Position numbers and translations under genes: made by a program. Below the pieces are notes generated by a model that saw only the letters and a program-made list of their open reading frames with translations, had not been told where the DNA came from and did no database searches. DNA of 64,000 nucleotides from Lactococcus petauri (lineage in GTDB: Bacteria; Bacillota; Bacilli; Lactobacillales; Streptococcaceae), in the NCBI RefSeq assembly GCF_002154895.1, contig NZ_MUIZ01000003.1, positions 248,001 through 312,000 on the forward strand. The letters are read 5' to 3'. Shown in pieces: positions 45,207-54,332 of this stretch. Positions within the stretch are counted from its first letter, which is position 1. Every line of letters starts with the position of its first letter.

Positions 45207-47432
45207 TTAACCATTGGTCCGTTTAACACTATAAACATCTGGTGTCATCTTAATCTTATCAACAATCAAAGTCAAATCAGATAGATTTTTTATTCCAATA
45301 GAAAGATGGATATTGGCCATTTTTTTATCCTTTGTTGGATGAGCATTAATTGAGATCAAACTTTTTGTTGTATTAGACAACACTTGAACGATATCATTAA
45401 GCAGATTCGGACGATTAAACGCATACACATGGATATTGGCCACGTATTCTTTAGTGAGGTGTTGTGAATCATCCCATTCTACATCAATCAGACGTTTTTC
45501 ATAATCTTCTTGACTGCGAACATTTTTACAGTCTGCGCGGTGGATGGAAACCCCTCGACCTTTAGTGATATAGCCGACAATCTTATCCCCTGGCACAGGG
45601 TTGCAACATTTACTGATATGCACCAACATGCTATCAACGCCAGAAACACTCACACCACCATCATGGCGAATTTTCATGACATTTTTATTTTTGTTTTCGC
45701 GTTTGACTTCGCCCTTCATTAGTTGTTCAGATTCAGCTTTCAGCTTTTCTTTCTCAACTTTACGGCGCTCACTTTCTGTCAAACGATTGAATACAGAAGT
45801 TGCTGATATTTCCCCAAAACCAACTGCGGCAAACAGGGCTTCACTGTCCCGATAACTTAATTTTTCAAGTACTTCGTCCAGATGTTTTTTATCCAAATAT
45901 TGGTTCGGTGTGAAACCATTCTCTGCAAGTTCCGTTTGCAGCATTTCACGACCTTTGTGGATAGAGAGTTCCTTATCTTGACTCTTGAAAAATTGCTTAA
46001 TCTTGTTACGGGCTTTATTGGTCTTAACGAGCTTAATCCAATCACGACTTGGTCCAAATGACGTTTTGGAAGTAATAATTTCTACTTTATCACCTGTTTT
46101 CAGAACATAATTCAGCGGTTGCATCCGCTCGTTAATCTTCGCACCTGTTGCATGATCTCCCACTTGCGTATGAATAGCATATGCAAAGTCAATAGGACCG
46201 GAGCCAGCTGGCAATTCCTGAACTGCTCCTGTTGGTGTAAACACATAAATTTTGTCGCCAAGAATATCTTCCTGAACTGCTTTAACAAATTCCTCTGCGG
46301 AGTCACCTGATTGTTCTTGAAGTTCCACCAATTCGTTAATCCAGTTTAGTGTTTCCGAAATCTCATGAACGTCAACTTTAGCTTTACGCCCTTGCTTGTA
46401 AGCCCAGTGTGCTGCGACCCCGTACTCAGCAATCTGATGCATCTCATGGGTTCTGATTTGGAATTCCATCGGCCCCTTAGGACCGTAAACCGTGGTGTGA
46501 ACAGACTGGTAACCATTAGCTTTAGGGTTAGCAATATAGTCCTTGAAACGCCCAGGCATCGGTTTCCATAAATCATGGATATACCCTAGTGTCGTGTAAA
46601 CGTCGCTTGTCGAGTTTGTCAAACAGCGAATGGCAATAAGGTCATAAATTTCATCAAAACGCTTTTTCTTATCGTGCATTTTACGATAAATAGAATAGAT
46701 ATGCTTTGGTCGCCCATAGATTTCAGCGTCAACTTGTGCATCTTTCATACGCTCATTTAGCTTCTCAATCACTTCTTCAACTAAATTTTCACGCGCTGCA
46801 CGTTTTTCGTTCATTAAGCCACGGATACGATAGAACTCTGTTTCATTAAGATAACGGAAAGAGAGATCTTCAAGTTCCCATTTAATGCTTCCAATACCCA
46901 AGCGGTGTGCAAGCGGCGCATAAATCGCCATAGTCTCACTTGAAATACGTTTTTGTTTGTCTGGTCGGAGATTTTTGAGAGTGCGCATATTATGAAGACG
47001 GTCGGCAAGTTTGACCAAGATAACTCGAATATCCTTGCTCATTGCCATCAACATCTTACGGTGATTTTCCGCAAGTTGTTCTTCATGCGATTTGTATTCT
47101 ACCTTACCAAGCTTCGTTACTCCATCAACAATATTCGCAATCTCTTCACCAAAAAGTTCCACCAAGTCTGACTGTATAAAGTTAGTGTCTTCAACAACAT
47201 CATGCAAAAAGCCTGCCGATACAGTTGCTGCATCAAGCTGTAGTTTAGCTAAAATTCCCGCCACTTGGATAGGATGGATAATGTAAGGTTCTCCGCTTGC
47301 ACGATACTGTTCAGCGTGAGCTATTGATGCACACTGTAAAGCTTTACGTACCAGCAAGATATCTTTTTCATTCATGTATGCGGAAGCAAGTTTAACCACT
47401 TGATCTCCGGTAAGATTTGGTTCTGAGGGCAT
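45207..47432 (-). CDS. relA: Bifunctional (p)ppGpp synthetase/hydrolase Rel
   Basis: 741 residues, long RSH. HD hydrolase with HPIQVAGIL and GFLHDVVEDT (52-82), synthetase domain with RPKHIYSIYRKM and AIRCLT, TGS domain (VFTPTGAVQELP near 400), and a C-terminal ACT domain. It makes and degrades the stringent alarmone, lowering GTP and so relieving CodY repression. The ribosome-binding site is AGGAAAT. Confidence 0.97.
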   Translation of the reverse strand: MPSEPNLTGDQVVKLASAYMNEKDILLVRKALQCASIAHAEQYRASGEPYIIHPIQVAGILAKLQLDAATVSAGFLHDVVEDTNFIQSDLVELFGEEIANIVDGVTKLGKVEYKSHEEQLAENHRKMLMAMSKDIRVILVKLADRLHNMRTLKNLRPDKQKRISSETMAIYAPLAHRLGIGSIKWELEDLSFRYLNETEFYRIRGLMNEKRAARENLVEEVIEKLNERMKDAQVDAEIYGRPKHIYSIYRKMHDKKKRFDEIYDLIAIRCLTNSTSDVYTTLGYIHDLWKPMPGRFKDYIANPKANGYQSVHTTVYGPKGPMEFQIRTHEMHQIAEYGVAAHWAYKQGRKAKVDVHEISETLNWINELVELQEQSGDSAEEFVKAVQEDILGDKIYVFTPTGAVQELPAGSGPIDFAYAIHTQVGDHATGAKINERMQPLNYVLKTGDKVEIITSKTSFGPSRDWIKLVKTNKARNKIKQFFKSQDKELSIHKGREMLQTELAENGFTPNQYLDKKHLDEVLEKLSYRDSEALFAAVGFGEISATSVFNRLTESERRKVEKEKLKAESEQLMKGEVKRENKNKNVMKIRHDGGVSVSGVDSMLVHISKCCNPVPGDKIVGYITKGRGVSIHRADCKNVRSQEDYEKRLIDVEWDDSQHLTKEYVANIHVYAFNRPNLLNDIVQVLSNTTKSLISINAHPTKDKKMANIHLSIGIKNLSDLTLIVDKIKMTPDVYSVKRTNG

Positions 47433-47556
47433 ATTTTATTTCCTGTGAAGTAGCTCCACTTTCCTCCTTGATATATTTTTACTATTCTAACACATTTCTG
47501 CCTATAAATTTACGCTTTTAGTCCTTAAAGCGCGAGTTTTCGTCTCTTTGTTCGGT

Positions 47557-48312
47557 TTATTTCAACAAATCAAAGTAAGTTGAAAAGGCCGACAAGGCGT
47601 AGAGCGGTGCTGTCTCAGCACGCATAATACGCGGTCCAAGCCCGACAATCTCTGCACCTGCTTGTTCAAATAGCGCAATCTCTTCCGGTGCAATACCACC
47701 TTCTGGTCCAAAAAGCAGCAAAACTTTTTGGCCTGGTTTTAAACTCGCCATACTTTGAGCCAACTTCGCTTGCTCCCCTGCTTTAGCAGATTCTTCATAA
47801 GCAATTAAAACTTGGTCAAATTGAGAAAATGTAGCAACCAGTTCAGACAGTTTTTCAAAAAAACAGATTTCTGGCAATATTTGACGGCGAGATTGTTCTG
47901 CAGCACCCAATACAATTTTATCTAATTTTTCCTTCTTTTTAGCAAGCTTTTTGCTGTCCCATTTGGCCACAGACCATTTGAAGGGCGCAGCCCAGATTGC
48001 ACTTGCGCCAAGTTCCGTTGCCTTCTCACTGATAAATTCTAATTTATCGCCTTTAGGGAAACCAAGCGCTACAGTAATGTGAACTGGAAGTTCCGTTTGC
48101 ACTTCCAGTACCTCTAATAAACGTACCGTACATAGCTCGCTAGAAACAACTTCGGCAAGGCCCACTTTCCCCTCTTCAAAAACTAGCTGTATCTTCTCCC
48201 CCACACTCGTCCTCATGACTGTAAAAATGTGATGAACAGCTGCCTTATCGTCAATAGTAAAGTCTTCACCAATTTCTGGTTGCTTTTTGAACACAAAATA
48301 TTGATTTGCCAT
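47557..48312 (-). CDS. rsmE: 16S rRNA (uracil1498-N3)-methyltransferase
   Basis: 251 residues, SPOUT (knotted) methyltransferase. HIFTVMRTSVGEKIQLVFE is the N-terminal PUA-like part. SAM-binding segments are LLFGPEGGIAPEEIALF and LGPRIMRAETAPLYALSA. It is 2 nt after prmA, the usual prmA-rsmE pair. Confidence 0.95.
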   Translation of the reverse strand: MANQYFVFKKQPEIGEDFTIDDKAAVHHIFTVMRTSVGEKIQLVFEEGKVGLAEVVSSELCTVRLLEVLEVQTELPVHITVALGFPKGDKLEFISEKATELGASAIWAAPFKWSVAKWDSKKLAKKKEKLDKIVLGAAEQSRRQILPEICFFEKLSELVATFSQFDQVLIAYEESAKAGEQAKLAQSMASLKPGQKVLLLFGPEGGIAPEEIALFEQAGAEIVGLGPRIMRAETAPLYALSAFSTYFDLLK

Positions 48313-48314
48313 AC

Positions 48315-49268
48315 TTAACCGCCAATTACCCCTTCACGGTTTTCTGTCTTTTTGAAAATCACACAGTTCCATTCACCTTGAGTCATACGCGTTTCAAGGA
48401 AGAAACCAGCATTTTCTGCGGATGCAATAACTTTATCTGCCTTATCAGCGATGATACCACTCATAATCAAATAACCTTCATCTTTGACGAGACGGAAAGC
48501 GTCGTCAGTCATAAGTACAAGAATATCTGCCAAGATATTTGCTACGATAACTTCTGCTTGTTGCTCGATACCCTCCAATAAATTATTGGCTGAGATTGAA
48601 ATTTTATCCGTATTTGGGTTAAGCTCGATGTTTTCACGTGCTACACGCACAGCAACTTCATCAATATCATAGGCATGAATTTCACTTGCGCCAAGATAAG
48701 CGCTAGCTACAGAGAGCACACCAGAACCTGTACCTACATCCAAGACCGTTTCGCCACCGCGAATTATTTGTTCTAGAGCATAAAGACTCATTTTTGTTGT
48801 TGGATGCGTACCTGTACCAAAAGCCATCCCTGGATCAAGGCGAATCAGCTTCTCCGCTGAAGATTGTGGAGTATAATCTGTCCAACTTGGGACAATCGTC
48901 AAATCATGAGTAATACGAGCTGGTTCAAAATACTTTTTCCAAGCATCTGCCCAATCTTGTTCTGCAAGATTATTTGTACGTACTTCAACGTTGGTCACGT
49001 CAAAGCTTCCTGCTAAAGCATTTACCTTTTGTTCAATATCTGACTTGAGCTCCGTAATTGGCATATTTTCCGGATAATAAGCAGTCACTTCCACCATTTC
49101 TGACTGTTCTACCTGAGGAAGCACTTCTCCGAAAAGGTCCTTGTGATTAAGATAATCTGCACTGTCGTTAATTTCGACTCCTGCTGATCCTGCTTCAACT
49201 AAAATATTACTGATTGCTTCTTCCGCTGCACGAATGATGCGTACGGTGATACTGTTCCAATTATTCAT
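48315..49268 (-). CDS. prmA: Ribosomal protein L11 methyltransferase
   Basis: 317 residues. SAM motif [20 protein letters not shown] near 177-196 and the conserved [18 protein letters not shown] loop before it. The N-terminal 100 residues bind L11. It trimethylates L11 residues. Confidence 0.96.
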   Translation of the reverse strand: MNNWNSITVRIIRAAEEAISNILVEAGSAGVEINDSADYLNHKDLFGEVLPQVEQSEMVEVTAYYPENMPITELKSDIEQKVNALAGSFDVTNVEVRTNNLAEQDWADAWKKYFEPARITHDLTIVPSWTDYTPQSSAEKLIRLDPGMAFGTGTHPTTKMSLYALEQIIRGGETVLDVGTGSGVLSVASAYLGASEIHAYDIDEVAVRVARENIELNPNTDKISISANNLLEGIEQQAEVIVANILADILVLMTDDAFRLVKDEGYLIMSGIIADKADKVIASAENAGFFLETRMTQGEWNCVIFKKTENREGVIGG

Positions 49269-49292
49269 ATTATTGCTATTCTCTTCCTTATA

Positions 49293-49757
49293 TTAATAAC
49301 GAGGATACTTGAAAAAAGTTGTCTCCTCAAGATTTTCCAAACCTTTTTCAAATTTTTCTTGATCAAATTCAAGCATAAATTCTTCTTCATCGGAATTTAA
49401 GAAATCTATCAAAGCATCTAAACCTTCATCCGCTGTTTCTTGTAAGAACTCAACAAAGTAAGCAATATATTCACGAGATAATCCCTTATCTGAATACGCC
49501 ACACCTGCTAAATAGTCTTCTTCTGAAAACTTCGACTTGTTCGGATTATAAAAAATCACAGCATCTTCATAAAGTACATTTTCTTCTGACTCGACACCAT
49601 CTGCATCCGAAAGAACAACGCCTTCTGGATTTGCAGCTTCCAAAAGGAAGCTGACTTCGACAGCGAAATTTCTTTTATCCCAATTTATCTCAAAATCATA
49701 ACTGAAATTCTTGCTCAATTCTTCATCTAAAATATCTAAAAAACCGTACTTTGCCAT
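49293..49757 (-). CDS. DUF3013 family protein
   Basis: 154 residues, very acidic. It matches the DUF3013 family of streptococci and lactococci: MAKYGFLDILDEELSKNFSY at the start and an acidic helix near the C-terminus. Function unknown. It lies 24 nt upstream of prmA and is probably transcribed with prmA-rsmE, a recurrent order in this group. Confidence 0.85.
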   Translation of the reverse strand: MAKYGFLDILDEELSKNFSYDFEINWDKRNFAVEVSFLLEAANPEGVVLSDADGVESEENVLYEDAVIFYNPNKSKFSEEDYLAGVAYSDKGLSREYIAYFVEFLQETADEGLDALIDFLNSDEEEFMLEFDQEKFEKGLENLEETTFFKYPRY

Positions 49758-49894
49758 TTTCTACCTCTTTTTTCTGTTACAAGCAATTTTCTCTCCAATG
49801 CTTCGAATTAAAATAGCAATTGGGAGTTTAAACGTCGTAATACTTTTCTGTTATAATTATAACAGAAATAAAAATTATCTCTAGAGAGAAATAT

Positions 49895-50368
49895 ATGAAA
49901 ATCAGACCTATCGAACCCCATGATTTCGCTTATGTGGCTAAAATCGAAAATCAAAACTGGACTTTAAAATCCACACCCTTTGTCATCAACAGCTCTGCTG
50001 AGAAAATAATGAAGAAAATATTGAAGGGAACACGTTATCTTCTTGCGGAAGAAGAGGGTGTTATTTTGGGTGTTTTAGATTACGGTCCCCGCAATAAGTC
50101 TGAATTTGGTTCACATGTAATTACTTTCGGTGTAATGACTGTAAAAGAAGCAAGAGGAAAAGGTGTGGCGACTCAGCTTATCCAACATCTTATTCACGAA
50201 GCACGTACCGAAAAATATGAAAAGATTACTATCAATGCAATGTCAAGCAACCCTACAGCAGTAGCTCTCTACGAGCGTCTAGGATTTCAACTTGAAGGGC
50301 GACTCAAAAAAGAGTATTTCATTGATGGTCTCTATGTTGACAGCTTAATTTACGCCTATTATCTCTAG
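49895..50368 (+). CDS. GNAT family N-acetyltransferase
   Basis: 157 residues. The acetyl-CoA P-loop region is VKEARGKGVATQLIQHLI (R/QxxGxG/A as RGKGVA), followed by INAMSSNPTAVALYERLGFQ. It resembles ribosomal-protein or small-molecule acetyltransferases; the substrate is unknown. It lies 22 nt upstream of rarA and is probably co-transcribed. Confidence 0.88.
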   Translation: MKIRPIEPHDFAYVAKIENQNWTLKSTPFVINSSAEKIMKKILKGTRYLLAEEEGVILGVLDYGPRNKSEFGSHVITFGVMTVKEARGKGVATQLIQHLIHEARTEKYEKITINAMSSNPTAVALYERLGFQLEGRLKKEYFIDGLYVDSLIYAYYL

Positions 50369-50390
50369 GTAGTAAGGAGAACCGCTTTAT

Positions 50391-51659
50391 ATGACACATC
50401 AAAATTTAGCTCGCCGAATGCGACCGCGTAATATTGACGAGATTATTGGGCAATCTCATCTTGTTGGCCCTAAAAAAATCATTCGCCGGATGGTCGAAAC
50501 AAAACTTTTGACTTCCATGATTCTTTACGGCCCTCCGGGAATTGGTAAAACTTCCGTTGCCTCTGCTATTGCTGGCACGATGAATGCCGCTTTTCGTAGT
50601 TTTAATGCGACAACAGACAGCAAGAAAAAACTACAAGAAATTGCCGCTGAGGCGGAATTTTCTGGACAACTGGTTCTTCTCTTAGATGAGATTCATCGTC
50701 TGGATAAACCTAAGCAAGATTTTCTCCTGCCTCTGTTAGAAAATGGTCAAATTATCTTAATTGGCGCTACTACGGAAAACCCTTATTTTAGTGTTGTGCC
50801 TGCCATCCGTAGTCGTGTGCAGATTTTTGAGTTAAAGCCTCTAGAAAGTGATGATTTACAGAATGCTGTAAACCTTGCCCTTGAAGATACGGAACGAGGC
50901 TTTAACTTTCATGTTACTCTTGACGATGATGCTCTTTACTTTCTCACACACTCAACCAACGGTGATTTACGCGCGGTTTACAATGCTTTGGAACTTGCCG
51001 TCTTATCTTCCGAAAACCATCATGTAACCCTGGAAGATATGGAAAACTCACTTCAACGTAAAGCACTAAGTTTTGATAAAGATGGCGATGCTCATTATGA
51101 CTTGCTTAGTGCCTTACAAAAATCAATCCGCGGATCTGATGTAAACGCAAGTTTACACTATGCTGCACGTCTAATTGAAGGCGGAGACCTTCAAAGTCTG
51201 GCACGAAGATTGACAGTAATGGCTTATGAAGACATCGGTCTTGCCAATCCAGAAGCCGCTGTTCATACAATGTTAGGTTTACAAGCTGCAGAAAAATTAG
51301 GGTTTCCTGAGGCAAGGGTACCGCTAGCAAATATAGTAATTGACCTTGCCCTCTCCCCTAAGTCCAATGCCGCTTATATGGCTCTGGATGCGGCAATAGA
51401 AGACTTAGGAAAATACGGAAATCTTCCCATTCCTGCGCACTTACAAGACGGGCACTATGCGGGAGCTAAGGATCTTGGGCGAAGTGAGGGTTATAAGTAC
51501 CCACATAATTTCCCAGAACATTGGGTGAAGCAGGATTATCTACCCGATAAACTGCGAAAAGCAGATTACTTCCACCCTGATAAGATGGGCAAATACGAAT
51601 GGGCCTTAAATGAACGTAAGAAATGGATCGAAAACCAAAAGAAAAATCGTCAAAACTGA
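50391..51659 (+). CDS. rarA: Replication-associated recombination protein RarA (MgsA)
   Basis: 422 residues, AAA+ ATPase. Walker A GPPGIGKTS (47-55), Walker B LLLDEIHRLD near 96-105, sensor-1 GATTENP, and a C-terminal tetramerisation region with RSEGYKYPHNFPEHW. It acts at stalled replication forks. The stop codon lies in the terminator. Confidence 0.95.
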   Translation: MTHQNLARRMRPRNIDEIIGQSHLVGPKKIIRRMVETKLLTSMILYGPPGIGKTSVASAIAGTMNAAFRSFNATTDSKKKLQEIAAEAEFSGQLVLLLDEIHRLDKPKQDFLLPLLENGQIILIGATTENPYFSVVPAIRSRVQIFELKPLESDDLQNAVNLALEDTERGFNFHVTLDDDALYFLTHSTNGDLRAVYNALELAVLSSENHHVTLEDMENSLQRKALSFDKDGDAHYDLLSALQKSIRGSDVNASLHYAARLIEGGDLQSLARRLTVMAYEDIGLANPEAAVHTMLGLQAAEKLGFPEARVPLANIVIDLALSPKSNAAYMALDAAIEDLGKYGNLPIPAHLQDGHYAGAKDLGRSEGYKYPHNFPEHWVKQDYLPDKLRKADYFHPDKMGKYEWALNERKKWIENQKKNRQN

Positions 51660-51668
51660 CGATTTTTT
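51642..51668. terminator. Convergent terminator (rarA / P1B ATPase), stop codon inside
   Basis: AAAATCGTCA / TGACGATTTT (51643-51652, 51657-51666), loop AAAC, T runs on both strands. The rarA TGA at 51657-51659 opens the 3' arm. Confidence 0.9.
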
Positions 51669-51669
51669 A

Positions 51670-53463
51670 TTACTTATTCTTAAATCCCTTCAAGGCTCTT
51701 AAAGCATAAAGAATCGAAACAACATCAATAACCTCTTGGAAAAGAGCACCGATAATTGCCGGAATAAGCCCTGTAGCAGCAATTAACATCAAGATGACAC
51801 AAATGATAATCCCAATCAAAACCGATTGTTTCGCAATGGTTAATGTATCACGACTAATATGAACTGCTTTTGTCACGGAAGACAAATCATTTTTCAGAAG
51901 CACAATATCAGCTGCTTCACTAGCGACAGTATTGTTTCCTGTCCCGATAGAAATACCGACATCCGCAAGTGTTAAGGCTGGAGCGTCATTGACACCGTCA
52001 CCAACCATTATTGTCGGATGAATAGTTGAAGCTTGGATTTTGGCAAGCTTTTCTTCTGGTAACATACTACTGTAAACCTCGGTAATCCCTACTTGTGCTG
52101 CAATTTTATCGGCAACACGAGCATTATCCCCTGTCAGCATCGTAATGCTCTCAAAACCTGCTTGACGTAAATCTTTAATCACAGCGGGAGCATTGGCACG
52201 TAAAGTATCTGAGAAGGTTACTGCACCGATATATTGGCCATCACGTGACACATAAAAAGCTGTTTCAAAATCTAACCCCTCTGGTGCGCCCACAAAACTT
52301 GCACGTCCGATTTTAATTAATTGACCATTGATTTGCCCTGTCACACCTAATCCTGCAACCTCACTGAGGCTTTCTAAAGCAAGACTTTGGACATTATGTG
52401 ACTCTGCATAGCTTGAAACAGCCTTGGCCAAGATGTGAGTGGAAGATTTTTCGATGGTGTAAACAATATTGAGTAACTCTTCTTGCGATATTCCTTCTGC
52501 TGGAACAATGGCATCTACTTCGATTTTACCATCGGTAATTGTTCCCGTTTTATCAAAGAAAATTGCCTTGGCTGTTGCAAGTTTCTCAATGATGGTTCCA
52601 TTTTTAATTAAAAAACCATTTTTTGAGGAACGACTCATTCCTGAGACAAAAGCAATGGGCGCAGCCAAAATCAAAGGACATGGACTTGCGACCACCAATA
52701 CTTCTGCAATACGGACAGGGTCACCAGAGATAAAGTAAGCAACAGCTGCAATGATGTAGGCCATAATCGTAAATGGCACAGCGTAACGATCTGCTAAACG
52801 TACAAAATTTGCCGGCGTTGCTTCTGCTTCACGAACAAGAGCAACGATTTTTTGAAATTGGGATTCACTTGCTGCAACACTTGTGCGGATTTCGATACTG
52901 GAGCTACCATTAATTGCACCTGAAAGAATTTCATCCCCTTGTTGTAACTCATTCGGTTTAGTTTCACCCGTTACAGAGGATTCATCCAGAATAGCTGCTT
53001 CTGAAAGGAGAACCCCATCGATAGGCACAACTTCCATAGGCTTAATCAAGAGATGTGCCCCTATCTCAACATCATCTAAGTCCATGTCGACGACTTTACC
53101 CTCTTGCATGACATGGGCAATATCTGGTGTTTTCTGCAACAGGGCAGACAATTCACGATTGGCACGTCCCGCTGCGTAATCCTCAAGCGTTTCACCTCCA
53201 ACCAACATTAAAATAATGATTAATGAGGCCCAATATTCTCCTACCAATAGTGTCGCAATAATCGCAGTAATTGCGAGTAAGTCAACACCATAATTTCCTT
53301 TACGCAGTGTTTTAACCATCTCAATAAACATTGACAGTGCTAAAATACCACCTGCAACAGTGATGATAAATCGTGCTATCAGAGGTGCGTTAAAAGCAAA
53401 CTGAGCCAAAAGAGACGCAGCTGCTATGAAAAATACTAAAACAAGTTTTTGCCAGTTTTTCAT
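51670..53463 (-). CDS. Heavy-metal P1B-type ATPase without N-terminal metal domain
   Basis: 597 residues. Actuator DESSVTGETKPNE, transmembrane metal motif SPCPLILAAP, phosphorylation motif FFDKTGTITDG near 302, and hinge GDGVNDAPAL. There is no heavy-metal-associated domain or Cys/His-rich tail. The P1B marker HP is changed to THIL (STHILAKAV), and the last helix reads FQEVIDVVSILYALRAL. The SPC motif resembles P1B-4 pumps (Co2+/Fe2+), but the last helix does not, so the metal is uncertain. It faces away from rpmF-rpmG. Confidence 0.88.
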   Translation of the reverse strand: MKNWQKLVLVFFIAAASLLAQFAFNAPLIARFIITVAGGILALSMFIEMVKTLRKGNYGVDLLAITAIIATLLVGEYWASLIIILMLVGGETLEDYAAGRANRELSALLQKTPDIAHVMQEGKVVDMDLDDVEIGAHLLIKPMEVVPIDGVLLSEAAILDESSVTGETKPNELQQGDEILSGAINGSSSIEIRTSVAASESQFQKIVALVREAEATPANFVRLADRYAVPFTIMAYIIAAVAYFISGDPVRIAEVLVVASPCPLILAAPIAFVSGMSRSSKNGFLIKNGTIIEKLATAKAIFFDKTGTITDGKIEVDAIVPAEGISQEELLNIVYTIEKSSTHILAKAVSSYAESHNVQSLALESLSEVAGLGVTGQINGQLIKIGRASFVGAPEGLDFETAFYVSRDGQYIGAVTFSDTLRANAPAVIKDLRQAGFESITMLTGDNARVADKIAAQVGITEVYSSMLPEEKLAKIQASTIHPTIMVGDGVNDAPALTLADVGISIGTGNNTVASEAADIVLLKNDLSSVTKAVHISRDTLTIAKQSVLIGIIICVILMLIAATGLIPAIIGALFQEVIDVVSILYALRALKGFKNK

Positions 53464-53640
53464 GTTTTCTCCTTATAAAATAAATTTCCTGAAACTTTGC
53501 CCTGTTTGACTCAAAATAGTTTTCATCGAACACTGATTTGCTCGGGATAGAAAAATAATCCTTGTCGCACTTTGATTCCGAAGAACTGAGCTTTTATTTT
53601 ATAAGTTACAACATTCTTAACTATATATTAGCAAAAAACA

Positions 53641-53652
53641 GGGAATATTCCC
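53641..53652. repeat. Perfect palindrome in the ATPase-rpmF gap
   Basis: GGGAATATTCCC lies in the 374-nt gap between the P1B ATPase start (53463) and rpmF (53838), about 180 nt upstream of the ATPase start. Apart from this and the rpmF promoter I see nothing definite in the gap. Confidence 0.4.
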
Positions 53653-53751
53653 AACCAGACAACTGTCAAAAGTCTTTGTCACTTTATCTATAGAACTTTT
53701 TCACCCAATAGCCACCTTAAAAAAACGTCAAGTAAAAATACTTTACAAAGC

Positions 53752-53780
53752 TTGCTTTTTGAAAAAGATTAGTGTATTAT
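53752..53780 (+). promoter_or_regulatory. rpmF-rpmG promoter
   Basis: -35 TTGCTT (53752-53757), 17-bp spacer, -10 TATTAT (53775-53780), about 50 nt leader. Confidence 0.7.
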
Positions 53781-53837
53781 AGTAAAGTACGTTTTTGGGC
53801 TTATCCAAAACGAAAAAATCTACGGAGGAATCAAACC

Positions 53838-54011
53838 ATGGCAGTACCTGCACGTCACACTTCTAAATCTAAGAAAAACAAACGTCGTACACACTACAAA
53901 ATGACAGCTCCAACTGTTACTTTTGACGAAACTACTGGTGACTACCGTCACTCACACCGTGTTTCACTTAAAGGCTACTACAAAGGCCGCCAAGTAAAAG
54001 ACGCTAAATAA
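53838..54011 (+). CDS. rpmF: 50S ribosomal protein L32 (zinc-free type)
   Basis: 57 residues from ATG 53838, set by GGAGG at 53824. It starts [20 protein letters not shown]. There is no cysteine, so the four-Cys zinc ribbon of other L32 proteins is absent. It is followed after 30 nt by rpmG. Confidence 0.96.
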   Translation: MAVPARHTSKSKKNKRRTHYKMTAPTVTFDETTGDYRHSHRVSLKGYYKGRQVKDAK

Positions 54012-54041
54012 AAACAGTAAAAAAGTCAGAAAGGAACAGTT

Positions 54042-54191
54042 ATGCGCGTAAATATTACACTTGAACACAAAGAATCTGGTGAACGTCTTTACCTTACTCA
54101 AAAGAACAAACGTAACAACCCAGACCGTTTGGAATTGAAAAAATACTCTCCAAAACTTCGTAAACACGTTATTTTTAAAGAAGTTAAATAA
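54042..54191 (+). CDS. rpmG: 50S ribosomal protein L33 (zinc-free type)
   Basis: 49 residues: [20 protein letters not shown] then [20 protein letters not shown]. There are no CxxC pairs, so this is the C-minus paralogue. Streptococci and lactococci may carry more than one rpmG. It shares a transcript with rpmF, with AAAGGA upstream. Confidence 0.96.
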   Translation: MRVNITLEHKESGERLYLTQKNKRNNPDRLELKKYSPKLRKHVIFKEVK

Positions 54192-54195
54192 TATT

Positions 54196-54217
54196 AAACC
54201 GCTGTGGCGGTTTTTTG
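54196..54217 (+). terminator. Terminator of rpmF-rpmG
   Basis: AAACCGC / GCGGTTT (54196-54202, 54207-54213), loop TGTG, then a T run. Confidence 0.9.
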
Positions 54218-54332
54218 TTTCTCAAGAATACCCCTCATTGAAACTAAAAGGGTACTATTTACCTAGCTTCACAAACAAAAAAACTTCCCAACATCACGCG
54301 AGAAAGCTTTTCCTATTTTTTATTATTTAAGA

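Noticed and set aside
33126-47459. Shared 12-mer AAGTAGCTCCAC upstream of both rpmH (33126-33137) and rel (47448-47459)
   Set aside because: In 64 kb some repeated 12-mers are expected by chance, the distances to the start codons differ, and the surrounding hairpins are not alike.
16550-52250. Other CACGTG sites as parS (for example in arcA, rlmN and the P1B ATPase gene)
   Set aside because: They lie in coding sequence and lack the TTT/AAA arms of parS.
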